From NCBI RefSeq assembly GCF_000633395.1, contig NZ_AYMU01000001.1:248001-312000 (forward strand): a DNA stretch of 64,000 nucleotides, given 5' to 3'. Position numbers and translations under genes: made by a program. Under the pieces are notes generated by a model that saw only the letters and a program-made list of their open reading frames with translations, searched no databases and was not told where the DNA came from. The stretch is from Pseudomonas sp. PH1b (GTDB taxonomy: Bacteria; Pseudomonadota; Gammaproteobacteria; Pseudomonadales; Pseudomonadaceae). Below, one piece after another: positions 55,477-63,445 of the stretch; the first letter of the stretch is position 1, and every line of letters starts with the position of its first letter.

Positions 55477-56466
55477 GTGGATGGGTACAAGGGATGGCGA
55501 CAGGCAATACTGGGGCTGCTGGCGAGCGTGCTGTCGTTCACGGCCCAGGCACTGTGCACGACGGTTCCGACCTCGCCGGCAGGCTTTGGTACCGTCAGCT
55601 CGATCCTGGTGCGCACCACCTCGCAGCCGGCCTCCACCACCAATGCCGGGCTGAGCTGTACCGGCTCGCTGTTGAGCATTCTGGCCAGCAACGACCATTT
55701 CTACGCCACCATCACCTCCACCACCAGCGGCATGGTGGGGCCCACCGGCGATGTCATCAGCTACACCCTGTACGCCAACAACAGCACCAGCTACCCGATC
55801 ACCCGGGGGGTGCAGTTCGACTTCGCGCGCAATTCCATCATCGACCTGCTGGGCCTGCTGGGCAGCCCGACCGTGGCCAAGACCGTGCCGATCTACCTCG
55901 GCACCCTCACCGGCAGCAACGTCGCAGCAGGGGTCTACACCGAAAACCTGAGCATTCTCTGGAGCTGGAACTATTGCTCCGGCATCGGTGCCCTGGGGAT
56001 CTGCCTGGGCCGGGACATCGGCAGCGGCACCCAGAGCCTGACCGTGAACATGACGGTGTCCAACGACTGCCTGATCACCGCGCCGAACATCAGCTTCGGC
56101 AGCGCACCGGTGATCAGCGCCTTTGCCACGGTGACCGGGCAGACCATCAATCTGGCCTGTACCAAGGGCAGTGCCTACACCGTGGGCCTGAGCGATGGCC
56201 AGCACCCGGTGAGCACGGGTGGGCGACGGCAGATGATTTCCGGCAGCAACTACCTGGCCTACGACATCTTCAAGAGCGCCGGCAGCACCCGCTGGGGCAG
56301 TGTCGGCAGCGCCCGGCGCTCCAGCACCGATGCTGAGGTCAACCCCGGCAACGGCCTGGGCACCGGGAGCCAGATCTTCAACTACAACGCCAAGATCTAC
56401 ACCGACCAGAGCACTCCGCCGGCCGGTACCTACATCGATAACGTGGTGCTGGACGTGGGTTTCTGA
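55477..56466 (+). CDS. Csu-type tip adhesin with two SCPU domains (CsuE-like)
   Basis: 329 residues. GTG start with AAGGAG nine bases upstream. Signal peptide ends at AQALC. Two tandem SCPU domains: residues about 25-180 with several Cys, then from VSNDCLITAPNISFGSAP to the end (TYIDNVVLDVGF). The double-domain protein placed last in the cluster is the tip adhesin of Csu pili. Hydrophobic loops that mediate binding to abiotic surfaces are known in the family; not assigned here. Confidence 0.9.
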   Translation: MDGYKGWRQAILGLLASVLSFTAQALCTTVPTSPAGFGTVSSILVRTTSQPASTTNAGLSCTGSLLSILASNDHFYATITSTTSGMVGPTGDVISYTLYANNSTSYPITRGVQFDFARNSIIDLLGLLGSPTVAKTVPIYLGTLTGSNVAAGVYTENLSILWSWNYCSGIGALGICLGRDIGSGTQSLTVNMTVSNDCLITAPNISFGSAPVISAFATVTGQTINLACTKGSAYTVGLSDGQHPVSTGGRRQMISGSNYLAYDIFKSAGSTRWGSVGSARRSSTDAEVNPGNGLGTGSQIFNYNAKIYTDQSTPPAGTYIDNVVLDVGF

Positions 56467-56469
56467 CGG

Positions 56470-57195
56470 CTACAGGGGAATTTCCGACGGGCCGACCATG
56501 GCGTAGTTGTAGCCCTGGTCGGACCAGTATTGCGCCTGTAATGCACCATCGTGGCGGATACCTCGGGGCAACAGCTTGTTCTGCGGGCCTGGCGGGCGAA
56601 TGTAGAAACTGACCTTGCGCCCCTCAGGGTCTTCATACAGGACCATGGCCGCCGGCCCTTGCTCGGTGCTCAGCAGGCGCCCGCTGACGGCCTTGAACCC
56701 GGCACCCTGCAAATCCGGCATTGGGCTGGCCTGGGTGAAGTAGCGATCCAGCCAGGCCTGCATGGTCCGGTTGTCCTGCACCTTGAAGTCCGCCGGGAGC
56801 ATGCCTTGCTCGGCAAACAGGCGGTACGCCTGCAAGGCGTCGGTCATGGGCAGCACACTGCTGCCGGCCAGGGTCAGCTCCCGCGCCTGCCAGCCGCTCA
56901 GGCCGCCCACGCCGACGGCCATCAGCAGCACTGCGGCACTGGCCAGGCGGCGCAGGCTTCGTTGCTTCAGGCGTGTGCGGATCTGCGCCGGGTCCAGCGC
57001 CGGGTTGGCCGGCAGCAGCAGGGCGCCACCCAGGGCGGCCCGCAGGTGCTGGGCATCCTGTTGCCAGGCCTGGACCTGGGCCGCCGCCTGCGGGTGGCTG
57101 GCCAGGTAGTGTTCCAGCAGCCGGCGGTCCTCTTCACTGAGCTGGTGATCGACATAGGCGTGCAGGTCGCTGTCGCTGGGGGGCAGGCTGATCAT
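56470..57195 (-). CDS. Anti-sigma factor (transmembrane)
   Basis: 241 residues from ATG 57195, overlapping the sigma gene stop (ATGA). Cytoplasmic N-terminal region DSDLHAYVDHQLSEEDRRLLEHYLASHP typical of anti-sigma domains, without the zinc Cys pair. One membrane helix at about residues 84-103 (LASAAVLLMAVGVGGLSGW), then a periplasmic domain. Binds and holds the adjacent ECF sigma. Convergent with the adhesin gene, 3 bp apart. Confidence 0.88.
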   Translation of the reverse strand: MISLPPSDSDLHAYVDHQLSEEDRRLLEHYLASHPQAAAQVQAWQQDAQHLRAALGGALLLPANPALDPAQIRTRLKQRSLRRLASAAVLLMAVGVGGLSGWQARELTLAGSSVLPMTDALQAYRLFAEQGMLPADFKVQDNRTMQAWLDRYFTQASPMPDLQGAGFKAVSGRLLSTEQGPAAMVLYEDPEGRKVSFYIRPPGPQNKLLPRGIRHDGALQAQYWSDQGYNYAMVGPSEIPL

Positions 57196-57698
57196 TTGAG
57201 TATCCGTAGAGAAGGGCTGCTGATTTCGCCGTCGCTGAGTTGGCGCAGAGCCTGGCGGGCCCGGGACAGACGCGACATCACGGTGCCGGTGGGCACCTGG
57301 AGAATTGCGGCGATGTCCTTGTAGCTCAGGCCTTCCACCGACACCCAGAGCAGCAGGGCGCGCTGTTCGGGGTTCAGGCGGTCGAAGGCTTGCAGGGTCG
57401 ATTGCGCCATCACCGTGCGTTCCACCGAGGGCTGGCTGTCGTCGCGGCCGGTGAAGAACTCCAGCATCCGCGCGTAGCGTCGGGAGCGTCGGTGGGCGTC
57501 GAGGAACTGCCGGTAGAGAATGGCGAACAGCCAGGCCCGCAGGTCGCCTTCCGGGCGTTTCTCGGCCCAGCCGGCGAGGGCGCGTTCCAGGCAGGCCTGC
57601 ACCAGGTCGTCGGCGCTGCTGGGCTGGCGCGTCAGGGACAGAGCAAAACGCCGGAGCCTTGGAATCAGCAGGCGTAGCTGTTGGTCGAGATCGTTCAT
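57192..57698 (-). CDS. ECF-type RNA polymerase sigma factor
   Basis: 168 residues. Region 2 (DDLVQACLERALAGWAEKRPEGDLRAWLFAILYRQFLDAHR) and region 4 (LNPEQRALLLWVSVEGLSYKDIAAILQVPTGTVMSRLSRARQALR) are both complete. Paired with the anti-sigma that follows. It lies divergent to the SrpA-like catalase/cytochrome b561 operon, so that operon is a probable target along with the sigma operon itself. The 168-bp gap may carry an ECF promoter, but no pair is certain. Confidence 0.94.
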   Translation of the reverse strand: MNDLDQQLRLLIPRLRRFALSLTRQPSSADDLVQACLERALAGWAEKRPEGDLRAWLFAILYRQFLDAHRRSRRYARMLEFFTGRDDSQPSVERTVMAQSTLQAFDRLNPEQRALLLWVSVEGLSYKDIAAILQVPTGTVMSRLSRARQALRQLSDGEISSPSLRILK

Positions 57699-57865
57699 GA
57701 AATCCTGCGGATGCTGGGCCAGTCACTAGGCTTGAGGCTAGGAAGACGCGCCGCAGTGCAGGTTATTCCAGCCTCGGGAAAATAAATACCGGCCGTGGAA
57801 TAACCTTGGTCGGGCTGCGTCTGACAGGTCCTTGCCCTCATGGCTATGCGTACTGGAGATGTCCC

Positions 57866-58951
57866 ATGGTTGATCCTTCATCAACGCCCGACCGCCCACC
57901 TCTGAGCGCCGTTAGCCTGACCCTGCGCCTGGGGGCGATTGCCCTGGTGGTGGCCGCTGCCGCAGCGGCCATGGCCTATGTGCAGGGCAGCCTCGATCCC
58001 CAGCGCCTGACCCCCAAGGCCCTGGTGGATGTGCTGGAAACCAATAACGGTGTGCACCCGGGGTTCCGTCGCAACCACGCCAAGGGGGTGTGCGTCATCG
58101 GCTACTTCGAGAGCAGCGGCGAGGCCCGAGCCTATTCCACGGCGCAGGTGTTCAACGAGGCACGCACGCCGGTGGTGGGGCGCTTCGCCTTGCCCAGCGG
58201 TAACCCTTACGCGCCGGACAGCAGCGTGCCGATCCGCAGCTTGGCGTTGCGCTTTCTCCAGGCCAACGGCCAGCAGTGGCGAACCGGGATGAACAGCATG
58301 CCGGTGTTCCCGGTGGGCACCCCCGAGGCCTTTTATCAGTTGCAGCAGGCCGGCTCTCCCGATCCGGCCACCGGCAAGCCGGACCCGAGCAAAGTGCCGG
58401 CATTCTTCGCCAGCCATCCCGAGGCGGCGCCGTTCCTGCAATGGGTCAAGGGCGCCAAGCCTTCGGCCAGCTATGCCAGCGAAAGCTACAACGGCATCAA
58501 TGCTTTCTACCTGGTGGATGGCAACGGCAAGCGCCAGGCGGTGCGCTGGGGGGTAGTGCCCGAGAGCCGCGATGCGCCAGGCGCAGGCGGTGCCCCGCAA
58601 GGCGCCGACTACCTGCAGCAGGACCTGACCCGACGGCTGGCAGACGGGCCTTTGCGCTGGCGTCTGCAGCTTACCCTGGCGGCGCCCGGCGACCCGACCA
58701 ACGACGCCAGCAAGGCCTGGCCGGCAGAACGCCCGGTAATCAACGCCGGGACCCTGGTGCTGCAAAGCACCCAGGCGCAGAACAGCGGCGAGTGTCGGGA
58801 CATCAACTACGACCCGCTGATCCTGCCCAGCGGCATCCAGGCGTCCGACGACCCCCTGCTGGCGGCGCGCTCTGCGGCCTACGCCAGTTCCTATCTGCGT
58901 CGCACCAGCGAAGTCAGCCAATTGCCCGGCGCCCAGGAGCCACGTCCATGA
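57866..58951 (+). CDS. Catalase-related peroxidase (SrpA-like), membrane-anchored
   Basis: 361 residues from ATG 57866 behind CTGGAG. Signal anchor at residues 20-38. The catalase core of the small SrpA family is present: GVHPGFRRNHAKGVCV with distal His71, VVGRFALPSGNP, VRSLALRF-like text, and RSAAYASSYLRR, where the proximal Tyr should lie. Removes organic or hydrogen peroxides in the periplasm. Its stop overlaps the cytochrome b561 start (ATGA), so electrons may come from that partner. Confidence 0.9.
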   Translation: MVDPSSTPDRPPLSAVSLTLRLGAIALVVAAAAAAMAYVQGSLDPQRLTPKALVDVLETNNGVHPGFRRNHAKGVCVIGYFESSGEARAYSTAQVFNEARTPVVGRFALPSGNPYAPDSSVPIRSLALRFLQANGQQWRTGMNSMPVFPVGTPEAFYQLQQAGSPDPATGKPDPSKVPAFFASHPEAAPFLQWVKGAKPSASYASESYNGINAFYLVDGNGKRQAVRWGVVPESRDAPGAGGAPQGADYLQQDLTRRLADGPLRWRLQLTLAAPGDPTNDASKAWPAERPVINAGTLVLQSTQAQNSGECRDINYDPLILPSGIQASDDPLLAARSAAYASSYLRRTSEVSQLPGAQEPRP

Positions 58952-59487
58952 ACAGCCACCCCCGACACTTCGCGCCCCTGGCGCGCCTGCTGCACTGGCT
59001 GATGGCGCTGATGATCATCGCCATGCTGTTTATCGGCGCCGGCATGGTGGCCTCGGTTTCCGCGCGTCATGAATGGCTGATCCACCTGCACAAGCCCCTG
59101 GGGATCGCCATCCTGCTGTTGGTGCTGGTGCGCCTGTGGGTGCGCTTCTCCACCCGGCAACCGCCACTGCCGGCAGACCTGCCGGGCTGGCAGGCGCTGG
59201 CGGCCAAGGCCTCCCATGGGCTGCTGTACGCCTTGATGCTGAGCCTGCCGCTGCTGGGCTGGGGGATGATCTCGGCGGCCGGCGACCCGGTGATGCTCGG
59301 TAGCGCGTTGCAATTGCCGGCCATCCTGCCGGCCAATGCCACGCTGTTTGCCCTGCTGCGCAAGGCTCACGGTTACCTGGCGTACCTGCTGTTTCTCACC
59401 GTGCTGCTGCATCTGGCCGCGGCGCTGTTCCATGGCTGGGTGCGCCGCGATGGTGTGCTGCAGAGCATGTTGCGTGGCCGCAGTTGA
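58948..59487 (+). CDS. Cytochrome b561, partner of the SrpA-like catalase
   Basis: 179 residues with four membrane helices and conserved His in LLHWLMAL, LIHLHKPLGIA, ASHGLLYALML and AHGYLAYLLFLTVLLHLAAALFHGWV. Translationally coupled to the catalase gene. Likely passes quinol electrons to the periplasmic peroxidase; inference from pairing, which recurs in Pseudomonas next to an ECF sigma system. Confidence 0.92.
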   Translation: MNSHPRHFAPLARLLHWLMALMIIAMLFIGAGMVASVSARHEWLIHLHKPLGIAILLLVLVRLWVRFSTRQPPLPADLPGWQALAAKASHGLLYALMLSLPLLGWGMISAAGDPVMLGSALQLPAILPANATLFALLRKAHGYLAYLLFLTVLLHLAAALFHGWVRRDGVLQSMLRGRS

Positions 59488-59508
59488 GTGACGCCTGCGC
59501 CGCCGGGC

Positions 59509-60729
59509 TTAAGTGGTGCAACGAACCCTGGCCGCGGCTTTGCCCGGGGCCAGGCTCCACAGCCAGTAAAGCAGCGCCACGCCGTTGATCCCGGCACCTA
59601 GCAGGCAGACCCCAGTCCAGCCAGCCCAGGCGTAGGTGGCGGTGGCGGCGATGGAGCCGAGGGCGCTGCCCAGGGAATAGAACAGCATGTAGCCGGCGGC
59701 CAGGCGGCTCTGGGCCTCGGGGCGCACGCTGTAGATCAGGCTCTGGCTGGTGACGTGCACGGCCTGCAGGCCCAGGTCGAAGCTGATCACCCCGAACAGC
59801 AGGGCCCACAGGGACGATTGGGTAAAGGCGATGGGCAGCCAGGACAGCAGCATCAGGCCCAGGGCCAGGCCGCTGGTCCACTGCGCCAGGCCGCGGTCGG
59901 CCAGGTGCCCGGCCCGTGCCGCGCCCAGGGCGCCCGCCGCGCCGGCGAGGCCGAACAGGCCGATCTCGGTATGGGACAAGGACAGCGGCGGGGCGCTCAA
60001 TGGCAACACCAGTGGGGTCCACAGCACAGTGCCGGCGGCGAAGATCAGCATCGCCAGCACGGCCCGGTCCCGCAGCACCTTTTCCTCCTTGAACAACTGC
60101 AGCAACGAACCGAGCAATTGCCCGTAACCCTGGGTGGCTCGGTGGTGTTCGACGGCTGGCAGGGTTTTCCACAGCGCCAGGGCCACCAGCAAGGTCAGCC
60201 CGGCGGACAGCAGGTAGACCGAACGCCAGCCCGCCAGGTCGGCCATGGTGCCGGCCACGGTGCGGGCCAGCAGGATGCCTATCACCACGCCGCTGGTGAC
60301 CATGCCCACCGTGCGACCGCGCTGCTCTGCCGGGGCCAGGTTGGCGGCATAGGCCACCAGTACCTGGGTCACCACCGCCAGCAGCCCGGTGCAGGCCATG
60401 CCCAGCAGCAGCCAGGCGCTGCTGGGGGCCAGGGCCACGGTGAGCAGGGCCAGTACCGAGAGCAGGGTCTGGGTCACGATCAGCCGTCGACGGTCGAGCA
60501 GGTCTCCCAGGGGCACCAGCAATAGCAAGCCCAGGCCATAGCCGACCTGAGTCAGGGTGATGACGATCCCCACGGTAGCTGGCGCCAGGCCGAAGGTGTG
60601 GGCCATGGCATCCAGCAGTGGCTGGGCGTAGTAGACATTACCCACCGCCAGGCCGCAGGCGATGGCGAACAGCAGCACCACTTTTGTTGGAAGGGCGGGT
60701 GCCGCGTGTGGGGCGCAAGGGTGTGGCAT
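59509..60729 (-). CDS. MFS transporter (DHA1-type)
   Basis: 406 residues, twelve TM segments. N-terminal ACGLAVGNVYYAQPLLDAMAHTFGLAPATVG is the hallmark of the YnfM/Bcr-like group that starts with VYYAQPLL. Motif A-type loop LGDLLDRRRLIV follows TM2. Divergent from an HxlR-family repressor with a 104-bp control region containing two inverted repeats. Probably an efflux pump induced by an electrophile or drug; substrate unknown. Confidence 0.92.
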   Translation of the reverse strand: MPHPCAPHAAPALPTKVVLLFAIACGLAVGNVYYAQPLLDAMAHTFGLAPATVGIVITLTQVGYGLGLLLLVPLGDLLDRRRLIVTQTLLSVLALLTVALAPSSAWLLLGMACTGLLAVVTQVLVAYAANLAPAEQRGRTVGMVTSGVVIGILLARTVAGTMADLAGWRSVYLLSAGLTLLVALALWKTLPAVEHHRATQGYGQLLGSLLQLFKEEKVLRDRAVLAMLIFAAGTVLWTPLVLPLSAPPLSLSHTEIGLFGLAGAAGALGAARAGHLADRGLAQWTSGLALGLMLLSWLPIAFTQSSLWALLFGVISFDLGLQAVHVTSQSLIYSVRPEAQSRLAAGYMLFYSLGSALGSIAATATYAWAGWTGVCLLGAGINGVALLYWLWSLAPGKAAARVRCTT

Positions 60730-60746
60730 GTTGGGCTCCGGAGTTA

Positions 60747-60802
60747 GGTTTCATAATGAAACCAGTTGTACGGTAAAGATCGTGGTTTTATATTGCAACC
60801 AC
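60747..60802. promoter_or_regulatory. Two inverted repeats in the MFS/HxlR control region
   Basis: GGTTTCAT-A-ATGAAACC (60747-60763) and GTGGTT-N9-AACCAC (60782-60802). Positioned between the divergent starts; likely HxlR binding sites. Confidence 0.6.
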
Positions 60803-60833
60803 TTTCCTGCGGCTTGATCGGAGAATGCCCAGC

Positions 60834-61289
60834 ATGGTTAAACGCACCAGCTTGCAAGATGCCGAGTGCCCGGTTGCCCGTTCACTGGACGCCATTGGCG
60901 ACTGGTGGTCGTTGCTGATCGTGCGGGATGCCTTTGACGGGATCCGCCGTTTTGGCGAGTTCCAGCGCAACCTCGGCATGGCCAAGAACATCCTCGCCAC
61001 GCGCCTGCGTACCCTGGTGGAACATGGGGTATTGGAGGTTGTCCCGGCCTCTGATGGCAGTGCCTACCAGGAGTACGTGCTGACGGAAAAGGGCAGGGGG
61101 CTGTTTCCCCTGATCATCGGCTTGCGCCAATGGGGCGAGGCGTTTTTCTACCAGGAGGGAGAAGCCCATTCACGGATGGTCGACCGGGAAACCGGGCAGC
61201 CGTTACGCGCATTGGAGCTGCGCTCGGCGGATGGCCGCTTGCTGGGGCCGGATGATTGCCGGCGAGTGCCGGCCGGGGAGGAGGAGTGA
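60834..61289 (+). CDS. HxlR-family transcriptional regulator
   Basis: 151 residues from ATG 60834, with GGAGA nine bases upstream; the ATG at 60825 abuts that site. Family signature DAECPVARSLDAIGDWWSLLIVRDAFDGIRRFGEFQRNLGMAKNILATRLRTLVEHGVLE, including the conserved Cys14 near CPV that senses electrophiles in relatives. Likely represses the divergent MFS gene. Confidence 0.93.
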   Translation: MVKRTSLQDAECPVARSLDAIGDWWSLLIVRDAFDGIRRFGEFQRNLGMAKNILATRLRTLVEHGVLEVVPASDGSAYQEYVLTEKGRGLFPLIIGLRQWGEAFFYQEGEAHSRMVDRETGQPLRALELRSADGRLLGPDDCRRVPAGEEE

Positions 61290-61325
61290 CGGCTGGGCAA
61301 AGGGGTGCGCAGCCGTCAGTGGGGT

Positions 61326-62480
61326 TCAGCGCAGGTGATCCACCAGGTCGGCCAGGGTGCTCAGGACATCCTTGCCCAGTTGCATGGAGCGCTTGCCGGA
61401 CCAGCCGGTGACCGGGTTGGGGTTGTCGTCGTGGTCCTTGAACGGCATTTCCAGGGTCAGCGCCAGGCAATCGTACTTTTCCCCGACTGCGTTGCAGGCC
61501 AGGGTCATGTTGGCTTGGCCGGGGTTGTCACGGGTGTAGCCGTGGGTGGTCTGGAAATCCCGGGTCTGGCGTTTCAGGTGGCTGCGAAAATGTTCCTCGA
61601 GCTTCTCCTGGCGCGGGGTGTAGCCCGGGTTGCCTTCGCAGCCGGCGGTGAACACGTGGGGAATCTCTTCATCGCCGTGCACATCGAGAAACAGGTCGAC
61701 GCCGTATTTTTCCATCTGCTGCTGGACGAACAGCACTTCCGGGCTGAGCTCCTGGTTGGCGCTCTGCCAGGCACGATTCAGGTCCTGGCCCTTGGCGTTG
61801 GTGCGCAGGTGGCCATGGAATGCGCCGTCCGGGTTCACGTTCGGCACCAGGTACAGGTCGGCCTTGGCCAGTAGCGCGTTGAGTTCCGGGTCATCGCGAT
61901 GGAACAAGCGCTCGATCACGCCCTCCATGAACCATTCGGCCATATGCTCGCCGGGATGCTGTTGGGCGATGATCCAGATCTTGCGCTGGCCCGACGCGCC
62001 GCTGCCTTTGCGCAGCAACTGGATGTCCCGGCCTTCGACGCTTTTGCCCACCGCCAGCAACTCGGTGCCGGCCTTGGTCAGGGCCTGGTCGATCAGCCAG
62101 TCGTGGCGGCCGCGGCTGTAGGGCTCGAAGTAGGCGAACCAGGCGTGGGTCTGGGTGGCTTCCAGGTTGAAGCGCAGGGCGTCGCCTTCGAAGATGGTCG
62201 GTACGCGAAACCAGTTCACATGGTCGTAGGAAGCAACGGCCTGATAGCCGGTCCAGGCCTTGTTGTAGGAGGACTGGCTGGCGTTGGTCAGGCGAAACCA
62301 GTGTTCCTGGCCGACATGCAGGCCGCTGACCTTGAAGTGAAACCACTGGAAGTGCGGGCTCTGGCTATCCGGGCGGATCGCCAGCAGTGCCTGCAAGGGG
62401 TTGCTGATGTCCAGTACGTCGATGTTGCCACTGTCGAAATCGGCGGAAATTTGAAAAGAGGTGTGATTGCCCACGGTCAT
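61326..62480 (-). CDS. M14-family zinc carboxypeptidase (cytosolic CCP-like)
   Basis: 384 residues behind AAGGA. N-terminal beta-sandwich of the CCP/AGBL group (FQISADFDSGNIDVLDI, WFHFKVSGL), then the peptidase domain: zinc ligands in QQHPGEHMAEW and DVHGDEEIPHV, NVNPDGAFHGHLRTN, and catalytic Glu in LTLEMPFKDHDD. Bacterial members trim C-terminal residues of proteins or peptides; substrate unknown. Convergent with the HxlR gene. Confidence 0.92.
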   Translation of the reverse strand: MTVGNHTSFQISADFDSGNIDVLDISNPLQALLAIRPDSQSPHFQWFHFKVSGLHVGQEHWFRLTNASQSSYNKAWTGYQAVASYDHVNWFRVPTIFEGDALRFNLEATQTHAWFAYFEPYSRGRHDWLIDQALTKAGTELLAVGKSVEGRDIQLLRKGSGASGQRKIWIIAQQHPGEHMAEWFMEGVIERLFHRDDPELNALLAKADLYLVPNVNPDGAFHGHLRTNAKGQDLNRAWQSANQELSPEVLFVQQQMEKYGVDLFLDVHGDEEIPHVFTAGCEGNPGYTPRQEKLEEHFRSHLKRQTRDFQTTHGYTRDNPGQANMTLACNAVGEKYDCLALTLEMPFKDHDDNPNPVTGWSGKRSMQLGKDVLSTLADLVDHLR

Positions 62481-62732
62481 AATCGATTCCTTATCAGGAT
62501 TGTTATGAGCGCTACTCTACACAGAAGGGGGGTAAAAGAAGGGGGGCGTCGTCCTTGACGCAGACGAAGCTTAGTGGCTATGCGATTGATTCTCAAGCGC
62601 TACTTTTTGCTTTCCGAGGCTTTACGACGGGCGTTCTCTTGCAAAAGGACATTCTTTTGCTATCATCGCCGCCATTATTTTTAGCGGCACCTACAGTCTT
62701 CATTAGCCTGAAGCCAAGCCAGAAAAACTGGC

Positions 62733-62846
62733 AAAAAAAAAGACCCGGCAAAAAGCCGGGTCAAAAACCGTGATTAGCCTGATGAGGAGATAATCCAAAG
62801 GTCCGACCTAAGGTCCTTTGGGCTATCGACTGATCTCGCGACCAGT
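62733..62846 (-). ncRNA. prrF: PrrF iron-responsive small RNA
   Basis: On the minus strand the transcript would start ACTGGTCGCGAGATCAG and contain the PrrF core CTCCTCATCAGGCTAATCAC followed by GGTTTTTGACCCGGC, ending in a perfect terminator (GACCCGGC/GCCGGGTC) with nine T. This core and terminator match PrrF1/PrrF2 of P. aeruginosa from memory. A TATTAT -10 and an overlapping Fur box precede the start. Under iron limitation PrrF base-pairs with mRNAs of iron-rich proteins (for example sodB) and lowers their translation. Confidence 0.9.
62742..62762 (-). terminator. PrrF terminator
   Basis: Stem GACCCGGC/GCCGGGTC with loop AAAAA, followed on the minus strand by nine T (62733-62741). Confidence 0.92.
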
Positions 62847-62854
62847 TGCTTGCA

Positions 62855-62873
62855 ATAATAATCATTATCATTT
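62855..62873 (-). promoter_or_regulatory. Fur box of prrF
   Basis: ATAATAATCATTATCATTT on the plus strand resembles the 19-bp Fur consensus GATAATGATAATCATTATC; it covers the -10 of prrF (TATTAT, minus strand, 62855-62860). Confidence 0.88.
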
Positions 62874-62966
62874 GCAAGTCAAATGTTTTTCCCCGCCTTT
62901 TGGAAATTTTTTTTCCACTTCCGTTTTTTTCCGTCGTTGATTTCCCGCCCAGCCGTGTGCGGTGCT

Positions 62967-63314
62967 TCAACTCGCCTCATAACGCTGGCTTTCAAGGGAC
63001 CTGTCCACCAGGGCCTTGGCCATGTCGATCATGTGCACCACCGAAAACGCCAAGTCGCGATTGGCCCCCCGCAGGTTGTTCGCGGCGTCATAGGCGGTGG
63101 CCGCCGCACAGCGCAGCAGGTCGGAAGCATGAATCATGGCTTCCTCTCTGCTGAGGCTGCGCCTGATCTCGAAGAACTTCTCTTCCTTGTCTGATTCGGT
63201 AATGGCCGGCTTCAGGTAGTAGTCCATTGCGCGTCGGGCGGCTTGGCTGTCTTTGAGCGCGCTTAATGTGGTTTCTGTATCGAGTTCCGGCACGTCCTTG
63301 CTGCTTGTGTTCAT
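62967..63314 (-). CDS. DUF6124/DUF3077-like small protein
   Basis: 115 residues. Contains RRAMDYYLKPAI and a helical C-terminal domain (HASDLLRCAAATAYDAANNLRGANRDLAFSVVHMIDMAKALVDRSL). This matches my memory of the pseudomonad DUF6124 (DUF3077-related) family, whose members occur in many copies. No known function. It is divergent from the S24-type repressor, so it may be under its control; the shared region carries repeated ACGTATTGT motifs. Confidence 0.82.
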   Translation of the reverse strand: MNTSSKDVPELDTETTLSALKDSQAARRAMDYYLKPAITESDKEEKFFEIRRSLSREEAMIHASDLLRCAAATAYDAANNLRGANRDLAFSVVHMIDMAKALVDRSLESQRYEAS

Positions 63315-63362
63315 GGAGTGTTCTGCCCTGTCGGAGAAAGGAAAGAGGGGTGGAACAATATT

Positions 63363-63438
63363 AATACGTATTGTAATTGTGACGAGATTTCAAATACTAC
63401 AAGTTGTGTGTTGAGGGCGGAAATACACAACGTATTGT
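63363..63438. promoter_or_regulatory. Repeated operator-like motifs between the DUF6124-like and repressor genes
   Basis: ACGTATTGT occurs twice (63366-63374 and 63430-63438). The first copy overlaps the palindrome AATACGTATT, and ACAAGTTGT (63399-63407) lies between. Likely repressor binding sites. Confidence 0.5.
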
Positions 63439-63445
63439 TCGGCCC

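Noticed and set aside
62555..62773. 72-codon plus-strand ORF over the PrrF terminator
   Set aside because: Lys-rich end comes from the terminator A-run; no ribosome site or family pattern.
62761..62970. 69-codon minus-strand ORF through the PrrF/Fur region
   Set aside because: The region is explained by the small RNA and its promoter; codon use is unlike neighbours.
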